Shown here: one piece after another, positions 15,691 to 24,249 of the stretch
Numbering within the stretch: position 1 is the first letter of the stretch
Layout of the letters: each line of letters starts with the position of its first letter
Assembly (NCBI RefSeq): GCF_016786355.1
Contig: NZ_JADWYX010000086.1
Span: 1-38,893, forward strand
Length of the DNA stretch: 38,893 nt
DNA from: Frankia sp. AgB1.9
GTDB taxonomy: Bacteria; Actinomycetota; Actinomycetes; Frankiales; Frankiaceae
Direction: 5' to 3'
The notes under the pieces: model-generated
The model's database searches: none
What the model was told of the DNA's origin: nothing
The model's input: only the letters and a program-made list of their open reading frames with translations
Program-made: the position numbers and the translations under genes

Positions 15691-16572
15691 CTAGGGGGCG
15701 ACGGTCGTGGCCCCCTCCTCCTGCCAGAGGGTAAAGGTCGAGTCGCCCGAGTAGTCGGCTGCCAGCCTCTCGGCGGTTGAGGTGCTGACCACGGGAGCGG
15801 TCAGGGTGGCGCTGGCGTTGCCGTTGGCGTCCAGCGGTACCTCGACCGGATCGGTGTAGCCCCCCTGGTAGAAGGCCACGGTTCCGGTGGGGGTGCCCGT
15901 GACGCCGGGAACGGGCGTCACCTTGGCCGACACCGGGAATTGCTGGCCGGAGGTCACGTGGGCCGGATAGGTGAACGTGACGAATGCGTTCTGGGCGAAG
16001 CCGATGCCGCCCGTGATGGTGCTCGGTGCGTAGGTGGCATCGCCGCTGTACACCGCGCTGAAATCGCAGTAGCCCGGTGCCGGCTGCCCGGTCCAGACGG
16101 CCGCGCCTTTACCCGGAAGGTCGCCGTCGCCGACCGGGACAACTCCTAGCTCGACGCCGTGGTTGTACAGGGTGATCGTTCCGGTGGGTCGTGGCTCCTG
16201 AAAGGTGACCGGCCGCACCGCGGAGGCGATTTCGATGGTGACCGTGCCGTCCTCGCCGTACCTGAAGCGGTACGCCTTGATAAGGCCCGAGGTCGGCGTG
16301 CGGGTCCCGGCCGGCTGCGTCGGGCTGGCCGAGGTCGGCGGGGTGCTCCCGGTCGGAGTCGGCTTGGTGGTCGGGGTCGGCGTGGGTGTCGGGGTGCCGG
16401 TCGACGGCGTGGGCGTCGTGGTCGGGGACGAGGTGGCGACCGGGCCGCTGCCACCGGGGCCGACCGGCGCGCAACTCGTCAGCAGGGCGGCGCAGGTCGC
16501 GGCGGCGGCGACGGCGACCGTCGTGAGCCGAGCGTTCCGGTAATGCGTGAGTCCTCGCGACCGCATACACAT
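15691..16572 (-). CDS. lipoprotein with Thr/Pro linker and Ig-like domains
   Basis: This protein of up to 293 residues has a signal peptide ending in lipobox LTSC (C34), so it is probably lipid-anchored outside the membrane. Residues about 40-98 are a Thr/Pro/Ser-rich, wall-spanning linker. The rest resembles bacterial Ig-like repeats (Big_3 type): PTGTITLYNHGVELG with FSAVYSGDATYAPS, and PTGTVAFYQGG with LAADYSGDSTF. Such domains mediate adhesion or wall binding; no enzymatic motif is seen. The start may be the ATG two codons later (MRSRG). It converges on the LysE gene. Confidence 0.8.
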   Translation of the reverse strand: MCMRSRGLTHYRNARLTTVAVAAAATCAALLTSCAPVGPGGSGPVATSSPTTTPTPSTGTPTPTPTPTTKPTPTGSTPPTSASPTQPAGTRTPTSGLIKAYRFRYGEDGTVTIEIASAVRPVTFQEPRPTGTITLYNHGVELGVVPVGDGDLPGKGAAVWTGQPAPGYCDFSAVYSGDATYAPSTITGGIGFAQNAFVTFTYPAHVTSGQQFPVSAKVTPVPGVTGTPTGTVAFYQGGYTDPVEVPLDANGNASATLTAPVVSTSTAERLAADYSGDSTFTLWQEEGATTVAP

Positions 16573-16803
16573 CTCCAGGTCAGCCGGTGGGAGCCGGCGG
16601 ACGCCAACGCGTCACGGGCGGCTCGCGGACCGGGTGGAACCGGTCCGAATCGGCCCGGGGCGCACACGCTACTGATGGCCGTGCGCCATTCAAGGCCCGG
16701 CGGGCAGGTTTGTGCCGCCGTGGTGTCGCGAACGGCAGTCGCGTTTGCTGAGGAGGGCGGTTGTTCAGCTGGCCCGCGCGTCGAGATCCGCCGCGCGGCG
16801 GGC

Positions 16804-17541
16804 TCAGCCGTCGTGCCGGGGCGGATTGGCGGACGGGCGGATGAGGCCGGTCTCGTAGGCGAAGACGACGGCCTGGACGCGGTCTCGCAGCTCCAGCTTG
16901 GCCAGGATGCGGCCGACGTGCGTCTTGACGGTCGCATCCGAAAGGACCAGCCGGGCCGCGATCTCGGCGTTCGACAGCCCGGCCGCGACCTCCCCGAGCA
17001 CGTCGCGCTCCCGGTCGGTGAGGCGGTCGAGCCGATCGGCTCCGGCGGTTCGCTGGCCCGCGGCGCCGCCGGCCGATCGGAGAGGACCGCCGTCCGCCGA
17101 GGCGTCCGGGTCAGGAAGATGGTGCGCGAAGGCGTCGAGAAGGCGTCGGGTGACGTTCGGAGCGACTACGGCGTCGCCCGCGGCGACCGTGCGGATCGCG
17201 GTGAGAAGGTCGGCCGGCGGCACATCCTTGAGCAGGAAGCCGCTTGCCCCGGCGCGCAGGCCGGCCAGCACGTACTGGTCCAGGTCGAACGTCGTCAGGA
17301 TCAGCACCCGGGATGCGCCGCCCGCGGCGGCGATCCGTCTCGTCGCCTCGATGCCGTCGACACCGGGCATCCGGACGTCCATCACGACGACGTCGGGGGA
17401 AAGCTCGCCGGCCAGCATCGCGGCGGCGGCGCCGTCGCCGGCCTCGCCGACGACCTTCAGGTCTGGTTGCGACTCGATCACCATCCGGAATCCCATCCGC
17501 AGCAGCGGCTGGTCGTCCACGAGCAGCACGGTGATCGTCAT
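16804..17541 (-). CDS. NarL/LuxR-type response regulator
   Basis: This 245-residue protein has a receiver domain (1-120) with acidic pocket D9/D10, phosphoacceptor D55 (VVVMDVRMPG), T83/T84 and K105 (LLKD), and a LuxR HTH at about 173-230 (LTDRERDVLGEVAAGLSNAE... VKTHVGRIL). The linker of about 50 residues is Gly/Ala/Asp-rich and longer than usual. The start at 17541 overlaps the kinase stop by ATGA, so the two are co-translated. It probably controls the adjacent ABC transporter genes, and possibly itself through the 17-bp repeats upstream of the kinase (inference). Confidence 0.93.
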   Translation of the reverse strand: MTITVLLVDDQPLLRMGFRMVIESQPDLKVVGEAGDGAAAAMLAGELSPDVVVMDVRMPGVDGIEATRRIAAAGGASRVLILTTFDLDQYVLAGLRAGASGFLLKDVPPADLLTAIRTVAAGDAVVAPNVTRRLLDAFAHHLPDPDASADGGPLRSAGGAAGQRTAGADRLDRLTDRERDVLGEVAAGLSNAEIAARLVLSDATVKTHVGRILAKLELRDRVQAVVFAYETGLIRPSANPPRHDG

Positions 17542-19124
17542 AGGCGCGGCGCTCCCTCGGGGTGTCGGCTGGCCCCGGTCCTCGGCGGCGTGGCGACCGC
17601 CTGTGCCGGTGGCACTCCAGGCGCCTGGCCGGTGGCCAGGGCGGACGCGGCCGGTGGTGGTCCCGCCGGCGCGACGATGCGCGCGGCCACCCGCCACCCG
17701 CCGGCCCCGGGGCCGGCGACGAGGGTTCCACCGTGGAGCGCGGCGCGTTCCCGCATTCCCGCGATCCCCCGGCCGGGTGACCTCGGCCCCTCGGCCACCG
17801 ACCGGTCCGACCCCTCGTCGGGAGCCGACCCGGTGTCGGTGATCTCGATGTCGACGCCGCTGGGATCGAAACCCAGCCGGACCACCGCGTTGGCCCGTGG
17901 CCCGGTGTGCTTGAGGACGTTGGTCAGCGATTCCTGAACGATCCGGAAGACCGTCAGCTCAGCGTCGGCTGGCAGTTCACGGCGCTGGCCGGTCACGAGG
18001 AACCCGACTGTGGGCCCGGCGTGCCGGACCTGCTCGATCAGCCGGTTGAGGTCGGTGATCCGCGGCTGGGGCGCCCTGGCCGGCTCGTCCGGGCGAAGCC
18101 CACCGTCCAGGCTCGATCCCGCGGCGTCGCCCCAGTCCTCGAAGGCGTCGAGACCCGGGTCGCCGGCTGGCCAGCTCGGGCTGAGCGCGCCGTCGGTGCC
18201 AAGGCCGGCGTCCACCGGTTGGGCGAGGCCGACGTCGTCCCGCAGGACGCCGAGCAGGCTGCGCATCTGCGCGAGCGCCTCCCGGCCGGTGGCCGACACC
18301 GATTCGACCGCCTTGGTCGCGCGGCGCACCCGCTGGTCCTCGGCGTCCGGCGCGTCGCCGAGCAGGTCACGCAGGGTGTAGCCGGCGCCGTCCGCTAGCG
18401 CGATCATGACGGAAAGGTTATGCGCCACGATGTCGTGCATCTCGCGGGCGATCCGGGAGCGTTCGCCGGCCGCCGCGAGCCGCGCCTGCTGGTCACGTTC
18501 GCGCTCGGCCCGGTTGGCGCGGTCGGTGATCGAGGCGACATAGGCCCGACGGGTGTTCGCGTTCACGCCGAGCACCCCGGCCGCGACCGCGGCCGGCAGG
18601 AAGACGAGGGCCACCCCGACCCGGTCGACTACGCGGACGTGCGGCAGCCGGACGCAGAACCAGAGGATCCAGGCCGTGACGGACGCGGCGGCGGCCGTCG
18701 TGGCCCGCCGTGAGCACCACTTCGCGAGTGTGTAGAACTCGATCAGCAGCGACGTGTACGTGCCGAACGACGGCACCCAGAGCAGGATCTGTGTCAGCGA
18801 CACGAGGGCGCAGACGACGAACGTACCGAGCGGGTAGCTGCGGCGGAGGCACAGCGGCGCCGCCGCCGCGAGGGTGAGCAACAGGACCGCGCTCGCTATC
18901 CCGTGTGGCTGCAGTCCCAACGGAACCAGCGCCAGGACGCAGACCGCCAGCGCCAGCGTCGAGTCGACGAGGACGGGGTGGGCGCGTAGCGCCGTCCCGA
19001 TCCGGCTGTGCCGCATCCGGCCGAAGACCACGCCGGGAACGTCCGGGGGGTCCTGCCGCACCACCAGCGCTGCCGGCCCGGCCCGGCCGCGGCGCCAGTG
19101 GCCGAACGATTCCATAGGACCCAT
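17538..19124 (-). CDS. sensor histidine kinase (HisKA_3 type)
   Basis: This protein of up to 528 residues has four to six membrane helices (about 52-185), then a HisKA_3 dimerisation domain with H230 in REMHDIVAHNLSVM, and a HATPase domain with N-box QESLTNVLKHT and G-box GRGIAGMRERAALHGG. About 60 Gly/Asp/Ala-rich residues are inserted between the two catalytic parts. The C-terminus past the ATPase fold is Ala/Pro-rich. The start could also be at codon 4 or 37. It senses an unknown signal, perhaps an envelope-active compound handled by the neighbouring ABC exporter, and phosphorylates the overlapping response regulator. Confidence 0.92.
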   Translation of the reverse strand: MGPMESFGHWRRGRAGPAALVVRQDPPDVPGVVFGRMRHSRIGTALRAHPVLVDSTLALAVCVLALVPLGLQPHGIASAVLLLTLAAAAPLCLRRSYPLGTFVVCALVSLTQILLWVPSFGTYTSLLIEFYTLAKWCSRRATTAAAASVTAWILWFCVRLPHVRVVDRVGVALVFLPAAVAAGVLGVNANTRRAYVASITDRANRAERERDQQARLAAAGERSRIAREMHDIVAHNLSVMIALADGAGYTLRDLLGDAPDAEDQRVRRATKAVESVSATGREALAQMRSLLGVLRDDVGLAQPVDAGLGTDGALSPSWPAGDPGLDAFEDWGDAAGSSLDGGLRPDEPARAPQPRITDLNRLIEQVRHAGPTVGFLVTGQRRELPADAELTVFRIVQESLTNVLKHTGPRANAVVRLGFDPSGVDIEITDTGSAPDEGSDRSVAEGPRSPGRGIAGMRERAALHGGTLVAGPGAGGWRVAARIVAPAGPPPAASALATGQAPGVPPAQAVATPPRTGASRHPEGAPRL

Positions 19125-19193
19125 CGTGACGCCTTCGAGCTCGGTGGGGCGGTTTGGCGGGAACGGCCGGTCCGGCGGGCCCAGGGCGCCGCC

Positions 19194-19235
19194 GGACCGG
19201 TCCTGGACGATTTGTCACGGACCGGTCCTGGACGA
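19194..19235. repeat. two perfect 17-bp direct repeats upstream of the kinase gene
   Basis: GGACCGGTCCTGGACGA occurs at 19194-19210 and 19219-19235, with a 25-bp period. Each copy contains the 10-bp palindrome GGACCGGTCC. The pair lies in the 127-bp gap between permease and kinase, 70-111 bases upstream of the kinase start. It is a good candidate binding site for the response regulator or another dimeric factor. Confidence 0.65.
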
Positions 19236-19251
19236 CCCGTCGAGGTCTTCG

Positions 19252-20076
19252 TCAGACATCCCGCCGGGCGAGGACGAACGCGGCGGCGATGAGCCCGACG
19301 ACGGTGTAGACGGACATCACGACGAAGCACAGCCCGGGGGAGAGCTGATGGGTGACGCTGGGCGGGCTGGTCGAGGCCATGCCCTCGCCCAGGAGGGTCG
19401 GCAGGAAGCGCGCCGCGGACTGCCAGCTCTCCGGCAGAAGGCCGAACAGGATCGGCAACCCCAGCAGGACTCCGAGCAGCGCCGACACCGCGCCGGCCGT
19501 GTGCCGCAGCAGAGCGCCCAGGGCGAGGCCGAGCAGGCCGACCAGTGCCAGGTACCCGGCGGCGCCGAGCACCGCGCGGGCGGCTCCGGGGCCGGCCAGC
19601 GTGACTCCGACGCCGTGGTTCGACAGGGGCACCTGGCCGACGAGGAACGAGATGAGCGCGGCCACCAGCATGAGCGCGAACGACGCCGCCCCGAAGACGG
19701 CCACCTTGGCCCACAGCACCGGAAGCCGCTTCGGCACCAGGCCGAGCGTGGCCCGGATCATGCCGGTGGCGTACTCGCCGCTCATCGTCAGCACCCCGAG
19801 CACGCCGATCGGGATCTGTGCCAGCAGGAGCCCGCCCAGCGACTGGAACACCGGGTCCTGGTCTCTGGACTGGACCTCGGCCGGGGTCCAGTGGTGTGAG
19901 GCCTGCAGGCAGAGGGGAATGCCGAGGCCGATGAGCAGGAGGACCGCGGAGCCAAGCGTCCAGCCGGTCGAGCGCAGGGACCGCAGCTTGACCCATTCGG
20001 AGCGCACGACCCGCAGCTGTGTGACATCTCCCGTGCCCACGCCGAGCCGGGCGTCCGCGATCGTCGTGGTGTTCAT
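19252..20076 (-). CDS. ABC-2 type transporter permease
   Basis: This 274-residue protein has about six membrane segments and the typical N-terminus of actinobacterial ABC-2 permeases (RSEWVKLRSLRSTGWTL, first helix 40-55). A middle segment reads LTMSGEYATGMIRATLGLVPKR, whose GEYATGMIR motif is characteristic of this family. It forms the membrane part of an exporter with the ATPase whose stop overlaps its start (ATGA). The substrate is unknown; with an adjacent two-component system, antibiotic or peptide efflux is a common role. Confidence 0.9.
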   Translation of the reverse strand: MNTTTIADARLGVGTGDVTQLRVVRSEWVKLRSLRSTGWTLGSAVLLLIGLGIPLCLQASHHWTPAEVQSRDQDPVFQSLGGLLLAQIPIGVLGVLTMSGEYATGMIRATLGLVPKRLPVLWAKVAVFGAASFALMLVAALISFLVGQVPLSNHGVGVTLAGPGAARAVLGAAGYLALVGLLGLALGALLRHTAGAVSALLGVLLGLPILFGLLPESWQSAARFLPTLLGEGMASTSPPSVTHQLSPGLCFVVMSVYTVVGLIAAAFVLARRDV

Positions 20077-21062
20077 CGGTTCCCTCCGCGGGTCGACGGC
20101 GACGTGGTGGCGAACTCGACCGCGTCGCGGGTGATGTCCATGAACGCGTCCTCCAGCGAGGCGAGGCGCGGGCTTAGCTCGTAAAGCGTGATTCCGTGCA
20201 CGCGGGCCAGCTCGCCGATCCGTTCGACCGGGAGGCCCGCTACCTCGATCGAGTCGGAAATGGTCAGTTGCAGCGGGATGCCACCGACCGCCCCGGTTGC
20301 CGGGTCTCCGGCGGTGGTGGGCGAGAAGCTGACCGTCGCGCCCGCCTGGGCCAGAAGCTCGGCGAATTCCGCCGCCTGTGGGGAGCGGACGTGGACCCGG
20401 CTGCTGGAGGCGGCGCGGACGAACTGCTCGACCGTCGTCTCCTGGATCAGTCGGCCTCGGCCGATCACGACCAGGTGAGTCGCGGTCAGGGCCATCTCGC
20501 TCATCAGGTGCGAGGAGATCAGGATGGCCCGACCCTCCGCGGCCAGCCCGCGGAGCAGATCCCGAATCCAGCGGATTCCCTCGGGGTCGAGCCCGTTGAC
20601 CGGTTCGTCGAGGATCAGCGTCGACGGGTCGGCGAGCAGCGCGGAGGCGATTCCCAGCCGCTGGCCCATGCCCAGCGAGAAGCCGCCGGCCCGCTTGCCG
20701 GCCACCTCGCGCAGGCCGACCAGGTCGATCACCTCGTCGACCCGTCGCGTCGAGACACCGTGGGTCGCGGCGAGCGCCAGGAGGTGATTGCGCGCGTTGC
20801 GACCGGAGTGGATCGACCGCGCCTCCAGCAATGCGCCGACATGCCGCGCCGGCGCCCGCAGTTCGCGGTAGGGCCGGCCGTCGACGAGCGCGATGCCGCT
20901 GGTCGGCCGGTCCAGACCGAGAATCATGCGCATCGTCGTCGACTTGCCGGCGCCGTTCGGCCCCAGGAATCCGGTCACGACCCCCGGTTGAACCGTGAAG
21001 GAAAGGTCGTCGACGGCGACCTTTCCGCCATAGCGTTTGGTGAGTCTCTGTACCTCGATCAC
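20073..21062 (-). CDS. ABC transporter ATP-binding protein
   Basis: This 329-residue ATPase has Walker A GPNGAGKST (about 34-42), signature FSLGMGQRLGIA, Walker B TLILDEP and a switch His in ISSHLMSEM. The C-terminal 110 residues are the DUF4162-like domain of drug-exporter ATPases. The signature is LGMGQ rather than LSGGQ, a frequent variant in this subfamily. The GTG at 21062 is preceded by a GAGG-type ribosome site and gives the family N-terminus VIEVQRLTKRYGG; the longer upstream frame is not protein-like. It is first in the ATPase-permease-kinase-regulator cluster. Confidence 0.92.
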   Translation of the reverse strand: MIEVQRLTKRYGGKVAVDDLSFTVQPGVVTGFLGPNGAGKSTTMRMILGLDRPTSGIALVDGRPYRELRAPARHVGALLEARSIHSGRNARNHLLALAATHGVSTRRVDEVIDLVGLREVAGKRAGGFSLGMGQRLGIASALLADPSTLILDEPVNGLDPEGIRWIRDLLRGLAAEGRAILISSHLMSEMALTATHLVVIGRGRLIQETTVEQFVRAASSSRVHVRSPQAAEFAELLAQAGATVSFSPTTAGDPATGAVGGIPLQLTISDSIEVAGLPVERIGELARVHGITLYELSPRLASLEDAFMDITRDAVEFATTSPSTRGGNR

Positions 21063-21503
21063 CGGAGCACCTCGCTCATCGAAACCTCGCGTACCTCGTC
21101 CTCGTGCCGGCTGCATTTCCGCCTGCCGGTCGGCTTTGCTGGTACAGAACGGTAGGGATCTTCGAGGCCGCTGCCGACGCCCGTGCGGCCGATCTTTGGC
21201 CCGGCCCGCGATCCTCCTGAGGTCGTAGGACGTACGCCTTGAGAGGTACGCGGGCTCCACGCGGTCGGTCCCGACGGATGATCGGGTGCGGCCGGTCCTG
21301 CGGATAGGGGTACGGCTGGGCCTGCCGGATGGCGATACGGCCGGGCTTGCCGGTCAGCGGTACAGTGCGGCCTCGGTAGCGACGGCCGGAGGAGGTGAGT
21401 CCCATCAACGTCCACGCTGGGTGGGTGCTCTCGTCCCGGTGTCGCGGGTCCGGTCCGCGGCGGTGAGCGGGAGGGCCCATCGGGAGATCCGGAAAGGCTC
21501 CTG
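21063..21503. other. 441-bp divergent intergenic region with tandem repeats
   Basis: No gene is recognised between the ABC operon and the methyltransferase. The plus-strand side contains four degenerate 25-26-bp tandem units (21276-21376). GGAAAGG just before the ATG at 21504 is the methyltransferase ribosome site. Promoters for both directions must lie here, but I cannot place them. Confidence 0.45.
21276..21376 (+). repeat. four degenerate 25-26-bp tandem repeats
   Basis: Units start at 21276, 21302, 21327 and 21352, with a common core of GGAT-N5-TACGG-N-[CT]GGG-[CT]-TGCC. Units 2 and 3 are about 80 percent identical; units 1 and 4 are more degenerate. The period of 25 is not a multiple of three, so this is not a protein repeat, and it lies 130-230 bases upstream of the methyltransferase. 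Confidence 0.55.
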
Positions 21504-22358
21504 ATGTCGCTTTCTGAAATTTCTCCAGACTCTTCGGAGTCTTTTTCGTCGCCGATTCCGGCCGAGCCCGCCCGTGAGGGGCTGATCGCCCGGCTGCGAG
21601 CCGCCGGCTGTGTGTTCGCCGAGGACGAGGCCGCGCTGTTGCTCGCTTCGGCGGGTGACCCGGCCGAGCTGGAGCGGATGACCGCGCGACGGGTCGCGGG
21701 CCTGCCCCTGGAGCACGTCCTCGGGTGGGCCGAGTTCGGTGGCCAACGAATCGCCGTCGACGACGGCGTCTTCGTTCCGAGGCGCCGCACCGAGTTCCTC
21801 GTCGACCTCGCGACGGACCTCGCGGCGGACTCGCCGCGGGGGACCGTCGTGGTGGATCTGTGCTGCGGATCGGGCGCGCTCGGCGCCGTCCTGGCCACGC
21901 GCCTGGGCGCGGCCGGGACGGAGCTGCATGCCGCCGATGTCGATCCGGCGGCCGTGCGCTGCGCCCGGCGCAATCTCGCCCCGCTCGGCGGGCAGGCCCA
22001 TGAGGGCGACCTCTACGCGGCCCTGCCGGCAGGGCTTCGCGGGCGGGTGAACATCCTGCTGGCGAACGCTCCGTACGTGCCAACGGCTGCGATCGGCCTG
22101 CTTCCGCCCGAGGCCCGGGATCATGAACCAGCGGTCGCGCTCGACGGTGGCACCGATGGACTGTCCGTCCTCAGGCGGGTGATCCAGGGAGCCGGCGACT
22201 GGCTCGCCGCTGGCGGCCATCTGCTCGTCGAGAGCAGCGACGGACAGAGCCCCGACCTGGTCGCGGCCTTCGCCGGGGTGGGGCTGTCCATTCGGGCCGT
22301 TCATTCCGACGAGCACGACGTCACCGTGGTCATCGCGACCAGACCGGCCGATCGCTGA
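21504..22358 (+). CDS. PrmC/HemK-like protein N5-glutamine methyltransferase homolog
   Basis: This 284-residue class I methyltransferase has the SAM site VVDLCCGSGALGAVLA (117-132), acidic residue D145/D147 in HAADVDP, and NAPYVP at 188-193 where PrmC has NPPY. The N-terminal part (about 20-90) has the helical region and EHVLGWAEFGGQRIAV (about 70-84) that precede the catalytic domain in PrmC. PrmC methylates the GGQ glutamine of release factors. This looks like the short actinobacterial paralog annotated as putative N5-glutamine methyltransferase, and its real substrate is unknown. The N-terminus is Ser/Glu-rich. A strong hairpin follows the gene. Confidence 0.82.
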   Translation: MSLSEISPDSSESFSSPIPAEPAREGLIARLRAAGCVFAEDEAALLLASAGDPAELERMTARRVAGLPLEHVLGWAEFGGQRIAVDDGVFVPRRRTEFLVDLATDLAADSPRGTVVVDLCCGSGALGAVLATRLGAAGTELHAADVDPAAVRCARRNLAPLGGQAHEGDLYAALPAGLRGRVNILLANAPYVPTAAIGLLPPEARDHEPAVALDGGTDGLSVLRRVIQGAGDWLAAGGHLLVESSDGQSPDLVAAFAGVGLSIRAVHSDEHDVTVVIATRPADR

Positions 22359-22385
22359 GATCACGTTCGTCCAGGTCGGGCCGAC

Positions 22386-22420
22386 GACCAGGGCGGGTCC
22401 GGGCCGGATCCGCCCTGGTC
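22386..22420 (+). terminator. hairpin terminator after the methyltransferase
   Basis: Arms GACCAGGGCGG and CCGCCCTGGTC (11 bp, perfect) enclose a 13-base segment that can itself pair (GTCCGG/CCGGAT), giving an almost continuous 17-bp stem. No T-tract follows. It lies 27 bases past the stop codon. Confidence 0.75.
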
Positions 22421-22430
22421 AGGACTCTGT

Positions 22431-22493
22431 GACACGTTTTCGGCGTGTCTGCGCTGGGTGGTGCAACGGGGCGGGCCCGTAGCGCGTGTGTCT
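22431..22493 (+). promoter_or_regulatory. candidate operator and ECF-type promoter of the sigma gene
   Basis: GACACG (22431-22436) and CGTGTC (22444-22449) form an inverted repeat. Downstream, TGCAAC (AAC at 22465-22467) and CGTGTGTC (from 22485) are 17 bases apart, resembling the AAC -35 and CGT -10 of ECF promoters, and would allow autoregulation. It is a weak, motif-level prediction. Confidence 0.3.
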
Positions 22494-22519
22494 GGGTGAG
22501 ACCTTGTGAAGGGCCGCCC

Positions 22520-23089
22520 ATGACAAGCGATGCCGCTGAGTTTGCCGAGTTCGTCGCCGAACACGGCGACGGGCTGCTCCGGTTCGCCCGGTCGCTGACC
22601 GGGGACCGACATCGGGCCGAGGACCTCGTCCAGTCGGCGCTGGCCAGAACCTACGCGCGCTGGCCGAGCGTGCGCCGCCGTGACCCGCTCGCCTACGTGC
22701 GGCGCGCGGTCGTGAACGGGCGGATCAGCGGATGGCGACGGCGTTCCTCGACGGACGTCCTCGGTGCCGTGCCCGACCTGCCGGCGCCCGACCGACCAGA
22801 CGACGACGTCGTCGAACGCCTGCGGATGCGAGCCGCGCTCGCCGCGTTGCCCACCCGGCAGCGGGCCGTGCTGGTGCTGCGCTACCTGCTCGACGTGCCG
22901 GACGGCGAGATCGCCGCCGCCCTCGGAACGAGCGAGGCGACGGTGCGCAGCCAGGCCCACCGCGGCCTGGCGAAGCTACGGGCCCGCCTCGGCGAGGCCG
23001 CGGCGCCGGCGGGCACCGCGGTTTCGCCCGCTGGCCGGGCGGCTGCGAACCCATCGGGACGCCCCTCGGTCGGGCTCGGCGGGCGCTGA
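22520..23089 (+). CDS. SigE-family ECF RNA polymerase sigma factor
   Basis: This 189-residue protein has sigma region 2 (FAEFVAEHGDGLLRFARSLTGD... AEDLVQSALARTYARW) and region 4 HTH (LPTRQRAVLVLRYLLDVPDGEIAAALGTSEATVRSQAHRGLAKLR). The DPLAYVRRAVVN segment is typical of the SigE-type actinobacterial ECF group. It directs RNA polymerase to a small regulon. The ATG at 22520 follows AAGGG. A gene for a membrane-anchored CU044_5270-like protein starts 49 bp downstream, the usual pairing for this group, and may encode its regulator. Confidence 0.92.
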   Translation: MTSDAAEFAEFVAEHGDGLLRFARSLTGDRHRAEDLVQSALARTYARWPSVRRRDPLAYVRRAVVNGRISGWRRRSSTDVLGAVPDLPAPDRPDDDVVERLRMRAALAALPTRQRAVLVLRYLLDVPDGEIAAALGTSEATVRSQAHRGLAKLRARLGEAAAPAGTAVSPAGRAAANPSGRPSVGLGGR

Positions 23090-23138
23090 CCCTCATTGCC
23101 TCTGCCACTGGTGCTACTTCGTTTAGGGACGGGAGAGC

Positions 23139-24137
23139 ATGCTTACTGCCTCAGAACAGGCGACAGTGCGCGCCTTGCGCGACGCCTTCGCGGACGCCGA
23201 CGCCGGCCCCGCCGATCCGGCGGTTCTCACCCGGCTGACGGCCCGGGCCGCCCGGCGTGGACGGGCGCTGCAACTACGCCGGCGGGCTGGGGCCGCGGCG
23301 CTGCCGATCGGCGTCGCCGCGGCGGTCGGCGCGACGGTGCTCCTGCCGGGTGGCAGCGGCGTCGGCCCGACCCGGCCGTCGACTACCAGCGAGGCTCCGA
23401 TCGGCCTCGGTCGCCCGGATGCTTCGGCGCACGACCTCTTCCTCGCGGCCAGCGTGCGACGGCTCAGTTCGCCGGCCGCCGACGGGCCGGTCTACTGGTA
23501 CCGCGAGGTCTACCTGATGCACACCGTCCCGGTACCCGGCGGCCCGATGCGTGAGAGTCGGGGCGAGCAGTACGTCGCCCGCTCGGACGCGGGTGACCTG
23601 AGGACCGAGGTCACCACCGACGGCAGGACTCAGGTCGAGACGCTTCACGGGGATCAGGCGAAATACAGCATCAACGGTCTCTACAAGGCCGGCTACGAGC
23701 AGAACGGCCTGGCGGACTGGGTTCGGCTCTACACCAAGGCCGAGATCCGGGCTTTGCCCGCCGATCCCACCGCGCTGGCCGCGATCATGGACGAGGGGCT
23801 CGCGCCTGACGTGCCCGTGGCCGCCGAGGCGGCGAATCGGCTGGGTGTCGTCGTCAGCCTGATGTACACGCCCGTCACACCAGCGGTCCAGGCCGCCGCG
23901 TTCCGGGTTCTCGCCGCGACGCCGGGCATCACGGCGGTCGGCGTGGTGACCGACCCGCTTGGCCGCACCGGGACCGGGTTTGACGCGGTCCTCCCGAAGG
24001 AGGTGGGCGGCCAGTCGTTTCGGCTGATCCTGGCCGACGACGGCAAGGTGCTGAGCCTGAACACGACGGTCCCCGGATCTGGTGAGTCCACCTGGACGGC
24101 CTTCGAGGACAGCGGCTACCGCGTGGACCTCGGCTAG
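23139..24137 (+). CDS. CU044_5270-like membrane-anchored protein, sigma-factor partner
   Basis: This 332-residue protein has a cytoplasmic N-terminus (1-45, with RALRDAFADADAGPADPAVLTRL), one membrane helix (about 50-68) and a large extracytoplasmic domain containing YWYREVYLMHTV and a repeated beta/alpha pattern. It matches my recollection of the CU044_5270 family that often follows SigE-type sigma genes. An anti-sigma role is possible, but no zinc-binding HXXXCXXC motif is seen. GGGAGAG upstream of the ATG is a good ribosome site. It is co-transcribed with the sigma gene. Confidence 0.75.
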   Translation: MLTASEQATVRALRDAFADADAGPADPAVLTRLTARAARRGRALQLRRRAGAAALPIGVAAAVGATVLLPGGSGVGPTRPSTTSEAPIGLGRPDASAHDLFLAASVRRLSSPAADGPVYWYREVYLMHTVPVPGGPMRESRGEQYVARSDAGDLRTEVTTDGRTQVETLHGDQAKYSINGLYKAGYEQNGLADWVRLYTKAEIRALPADPTALAAIMDEGLAPDVPVAAEAANRLGVVVSLMYTPVTPAVQAAAFRVLAATPGITAVGVVTDPLGRTGTGFDAVLPKEVGGQSFRLILADDGKVLSLNTTVPGSGESTWTAFEDSGYRVDLG

Positions 24138-24249
24138 CTACGAGGCTGGGTCCGGACGGTGCGGTACGGGGTTCCCTCGGGAGGGCCGAACGTGATGTAG
24201 GCCGGCCCAGCTTGACCTGGAACGCCGCTGATGGGTTGTATCGGCCAAC

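Noticed and set aside
15691..16572. Possible CRISPR-like or tandem DNA repeat in the Thr/Pro coding stretch
   Set aside because: The periodicity comes from the Thr-Pro linker codons; there are no spacers or conserved repeat units.
24138..24249. Possible TPP riboswitch before the HMP-like importer
   Set aside because: I could not find the conserved CTGAGA and ACCTGATCTGG-type segments; only a short GC hairpin near 24171-24190 is seen.
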